Shown: positions 62,498 to 64,000 of the stretch, one piece after another
Position numbering within the stretch: position 1 is the stretch's first letter
How the letters are laid out: each line of letters begins with the position of its first letter
Assembly (NCBI GenBank): GCA_029263395.1
Contig: JAJCXO010000018.1
Span: 1 to 64,000 of the forward strand
DNA from: Acidobacteriota bacterium
GTDB taxonomy: Bacteria > Acidobacteriota > Thermoanaerobaculia > Multivoradales > J023
DNA: 64,000 nt
Direction of reading: 5' to 3'
Notes under the pieces: model-generated
Databases searched by the model: none
What the model saw: the letters and a program-made list of their open reading frames with translations, nothing else
Told to the model about the DNA's origin: nothing
Position numbers and translations under genes: made by a program

Positions 62498-63742
62498 TCA
62501 ACTGACGAGCAACGATTCCAAGCCATGAAAGTGGTAAGTGTTGACATACACCGGAATTTCCGCCAAATGTAGCTCTGGAAACCTTGCCATCAAAATGGGC
62601 AGCGCCGTTTGCAGCTCTAGGCGAGCCAGCGGAGCACCGATACAGAAGTGAATCCCGGCACCCAAAGACACGTGAGCGTTTTTCGGCCGATCGAGTTTCA
62701 GTTCATCAGCCGATTCGAACACCGCCGGGTCTCGGTTGGCCGCCCCCAGCACCAACGAAACCTCGGTACCCTGCTCCAGTTGCAGGCCGTTGAATTCCAG
62801 ATCTTCCAACACCCAACGATCAAACATGTGTAGAGGCGTGTCGTACCGCATCAGTTCTTCGACCGCGGTGACAGAGAGCTCGGGCCCTGCACACCACCGG
62901 TCCCACTGTGCCCGATGGGTCAGTAGCGCATGGACTCCATTGCCGATCACATTGACGGTGGCTTCGTGGCCCGCGTTCATCAGCAAGATGCAGTTACAGA
63001 GGATTTCGTCTTCCGTTAGTCGACCGCCCTCGGCCTCGACGGCAATCAAGTGCGAGATCAAGTCGTCTTGGGGATGTTGCCGACGGCTTGCCACCAGGCG
63101 TCTCAGGTATTCGGCGAACTCCTGTGCCGCGACCACCGCTGCCTGTTCGTTCTCGGTTGTACAGTCCGGCTCGTACATCTTCACCATGCGATGGGACCAA
63201 TCCAATAAGTGATCAGCCATCGCAATCGGGATACCCAACATCTCAGCCACTACGATCACCGGAATAGGGGTGGCGAACACCTGTTTCAGATCGCAAACTC
63301 CCTCGGCCGCCAGCGCGTCCGCCACGTCATCGCAAAATTGGTGCGCCAGTTCGGCGATCCGGGGCCGTAGGCTCTCCACCTGCCGGGACACGAACGCCTT
63401 CTGCAGCAGGCCGCGCAGGCGAGTGTGATCCAGTGGCTCCAGTTGGAGCATCGAAAAACGCTCGACATCGAAGAACGGTGCAAGCTCGGGCCGGGGCGGA
63501 GCGATCAAGTCCGAGTCAGGCGGCAAAACGTGCGAGATCTGACGACCGAACCTGCGATCACGCAAGATCGCATTGACATCGCGATGATTGAGGAACGTCC
63601 ACTTCTGATAGTCCGACCAGAAGAAGACCGGCGTCCGACGCCTCAGCTCTTCATAATACGGATAGGGGTTGTTGTAGAAATGCGGTTCGCGCACGTTCAG
63701 CTCGACGGTGCGCTGATCGGCGTCGATCTTCAGCCCTTTCAC
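62498..63742 (-). CDS. Cytochrome P450
   Basis: The GTG at 63742 gives 414 residues, the usual bacterial P450 length, starting VKGLKIDADQRTVELN; an extended TTG start at 63919 would translate the upstream 15-bp repeat and overlap the neighbouring gene. Motifs: I-helix NAGHEATVNVIG, EELMRYD (EXXR), and heme loop LGAGIHFCIGAPLARLEL with the cysteine thiolate. It is a soluble monooxygenase; redox partners are not nearby. It runs away from the right-edge gene and is close to the second array. Confidence 0.92.
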   Translation of the reverse strand: MKGLKIDADQRTVELNVREPHFYNNPYPYYEELRRRTPVFFWSDYQKWTFLNHRDVNAILRDRRFGRQISHVLPPDSDLIAPPRPELAPFFDVERFSMLQLEPLDHTRLRGLLQKAFVSRQVESLRPRIAELAHQFCDDVADALAAEGVCDLKQVFATPIPVIVVAEMLGIPIAMADHLLDWSHRMVKMYEPDCTTENEQAAVVAAQEFAEYLRRLVASRRQHPQDDLISHLIAVEAEGGRLTEDEILCNCILLMNAGHEATVNVIGNGVHALLTHRAQWDRWCAGPELSVTAVEELMRYDTPLHMFDRWVLEDLEFNGLQLEQGTEVSLVLGAANRDPAVFESADELKLDRPKNAHVSLGAGIHFCIGAPLARLELQTALPILMARFPELHLAEIPVYVNTYHFHGLESLLVS

Positions 63743-63802
63743 TGTGTCGCCCGCAACCGTGTCGCCCGCAACCGTGTCGCCCGCCACCGTGTCACTGCCA
63801 CC
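63743..63802 (-). repeat. 15-bp minisatellite directly upstream of the P450 start
   Basis: Four 15-bp copies of CGTGTCGCCCGCAAC (one degenerate) touch the P450 GTG. If translation began at the upstream TTG they would encode GDTVA repeats. They parallel the intergenic repeats at 24565 and 48823. Confidence 0.8.
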
Positions 63803-63819
63803 CAGCAGCCGGGCTGACG

Positions 63820-64000
63820 TTACGGCCGACGACGCCGGGGGTGCCGACGACGGGGACGACGTTTGGCTTCGACGTGCGGCTGGGGGCGCCGCGGGCGCTG
63901 GCGTTGGGCGGCTTGCCAATGGTCGAGGACGTCGTAACCTTCACCGGTCGCACGAGCCAGGATCTCGAAAAGCAGCAGGGCGTCGTCGAAGTAGCTTTTG
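63820..64000 (-). CDS. C-terminal end of a partial gene (poly(A) polymerase-like?)
   Basis: From the right edge the frame reads KSYFDDALLLFEILARATGE and DVLDHWQAAQ, then a basic tail rich in Arg/Pro, stopping with TAA at 63822-63820. The motif with a helical end and an Arg-rich tail resembles the C-termini of PcnB-type poly(A) polymerases/tRNA nucleotidyltransferases, but the evidence is thin. It lies upstream of the P450 gene in the same direction, 78 bp before its GTG. Confidence 0.4.
   Translation of the reverse strand, partial: KSYFDDALLLFEILARATGEGYDVLDHWQAAQRQRPRRPQPHVEAKRRPRRRHPRRRRP

Noticed and set aside
63743-63919. N-terminal extension of the P450 with GDTVA repeats
   Set aside because: It would overlap the upstream gene and exceed normal P450 length. 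A GTG directly after the repeats gives the usual length.
1-64000. tRNA, rRNA or riboswitch genes
   Set aside because: No cloverleaf, rRNA core or known riboswitch consensus was recognised by eye; a covariance-model scan would be needed to exclude them fully.

Overview
The window is about 60% GC and reads as chromosome of a free-living, heterotrophic Acidobacteriota-like bacterium (my guess is the Thermoanaerobaculia/Holophagae side). The reasons are a VWFA protein of the acidobacterial type, a very long Oar-like TonB receptor with an N-terminal carboxypeptidase-regulatory domain, Ser/Thr kinases joined to TPR or WD40-like propellers, a TPR-TPR-CRTAC1 operon, and many small secreted Cys-rich proteins. 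No rRNA, tRNA, phage or intact insertion sequence was recognised. Genus-level assignment is not possible from sequence reading alone.

Layout. 0-8.4 kb is accessory: a partial STN-domain protein, two small secreted proteins flanking a striking non-coding 42-bp tandem array (1264-1855), a decayed kinase-TPR gene, a secreted cadherin-like protein, an FHA-AAA+ regulator and a MntA/HepT toxin-antitoxin pair. 8.6-24.5 kb is a plant-glycan utilisation locus on the minus strand (TonB receptor, two GH3 glycosidases, xylose isomerase-like protein, xylulokinase, two SSS symporters) divergent from its LacI-family regulator. The same operator-like palindrome lies downstream of the predicted promoters of the TonB receptor and of a distant ROK glucokinase (34.1 kb). 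24.6-34 kb carries secreted oxidative and TPR/CRTAC1 proteins and an arginase-family enzyme. 35-40.4 kb is a compact signalling/transport module: cNMP-binding histidine kinase, response regulator fused to a Cys-less glutaredoxin/thioredoxin-reductase-like protein, and a Kef-type antiporter ending in a UBP-type zinc finger. 40.5-49.6 kb has a cNMP-binding protein with two SRPBCC proteins, a lipoprotein subtilase, a porin-like protein, an ECF sigma/anti-sigma pair, a TPR-like protein and a VOC protein. 50-60 kb holds an unknown ORF, a pseudopilin, a PA0069-type radical SAM protein, a kinase-propeller and a SWIM-SNF2 helicase. 60-64 kb has a DoxX-like protein, a cluster of seven hairpins, a DUF433/DUF5615 pair, a second 42-bp array (62025-62482), a cytochrome P450 and a partial gene at the right edge.

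The most unusual signal is the pair of 42-bp arrays. Their sequences differ, but both have a 41-44-bp period and two alternating dyads per unit about 21 bp apart, the first with a 4-nt loop and the second usually with a 3-nt loop. In the second array stem sequences change between units while pairing is kept, which points to a structured RNA or a phased protein-binding DNA element. A second theme is the frequent birth of 15-33-bp tandem duplications at gene ends, promoters and inside coding regions, including one that doubles the catalytic-His segment of the subtilase.
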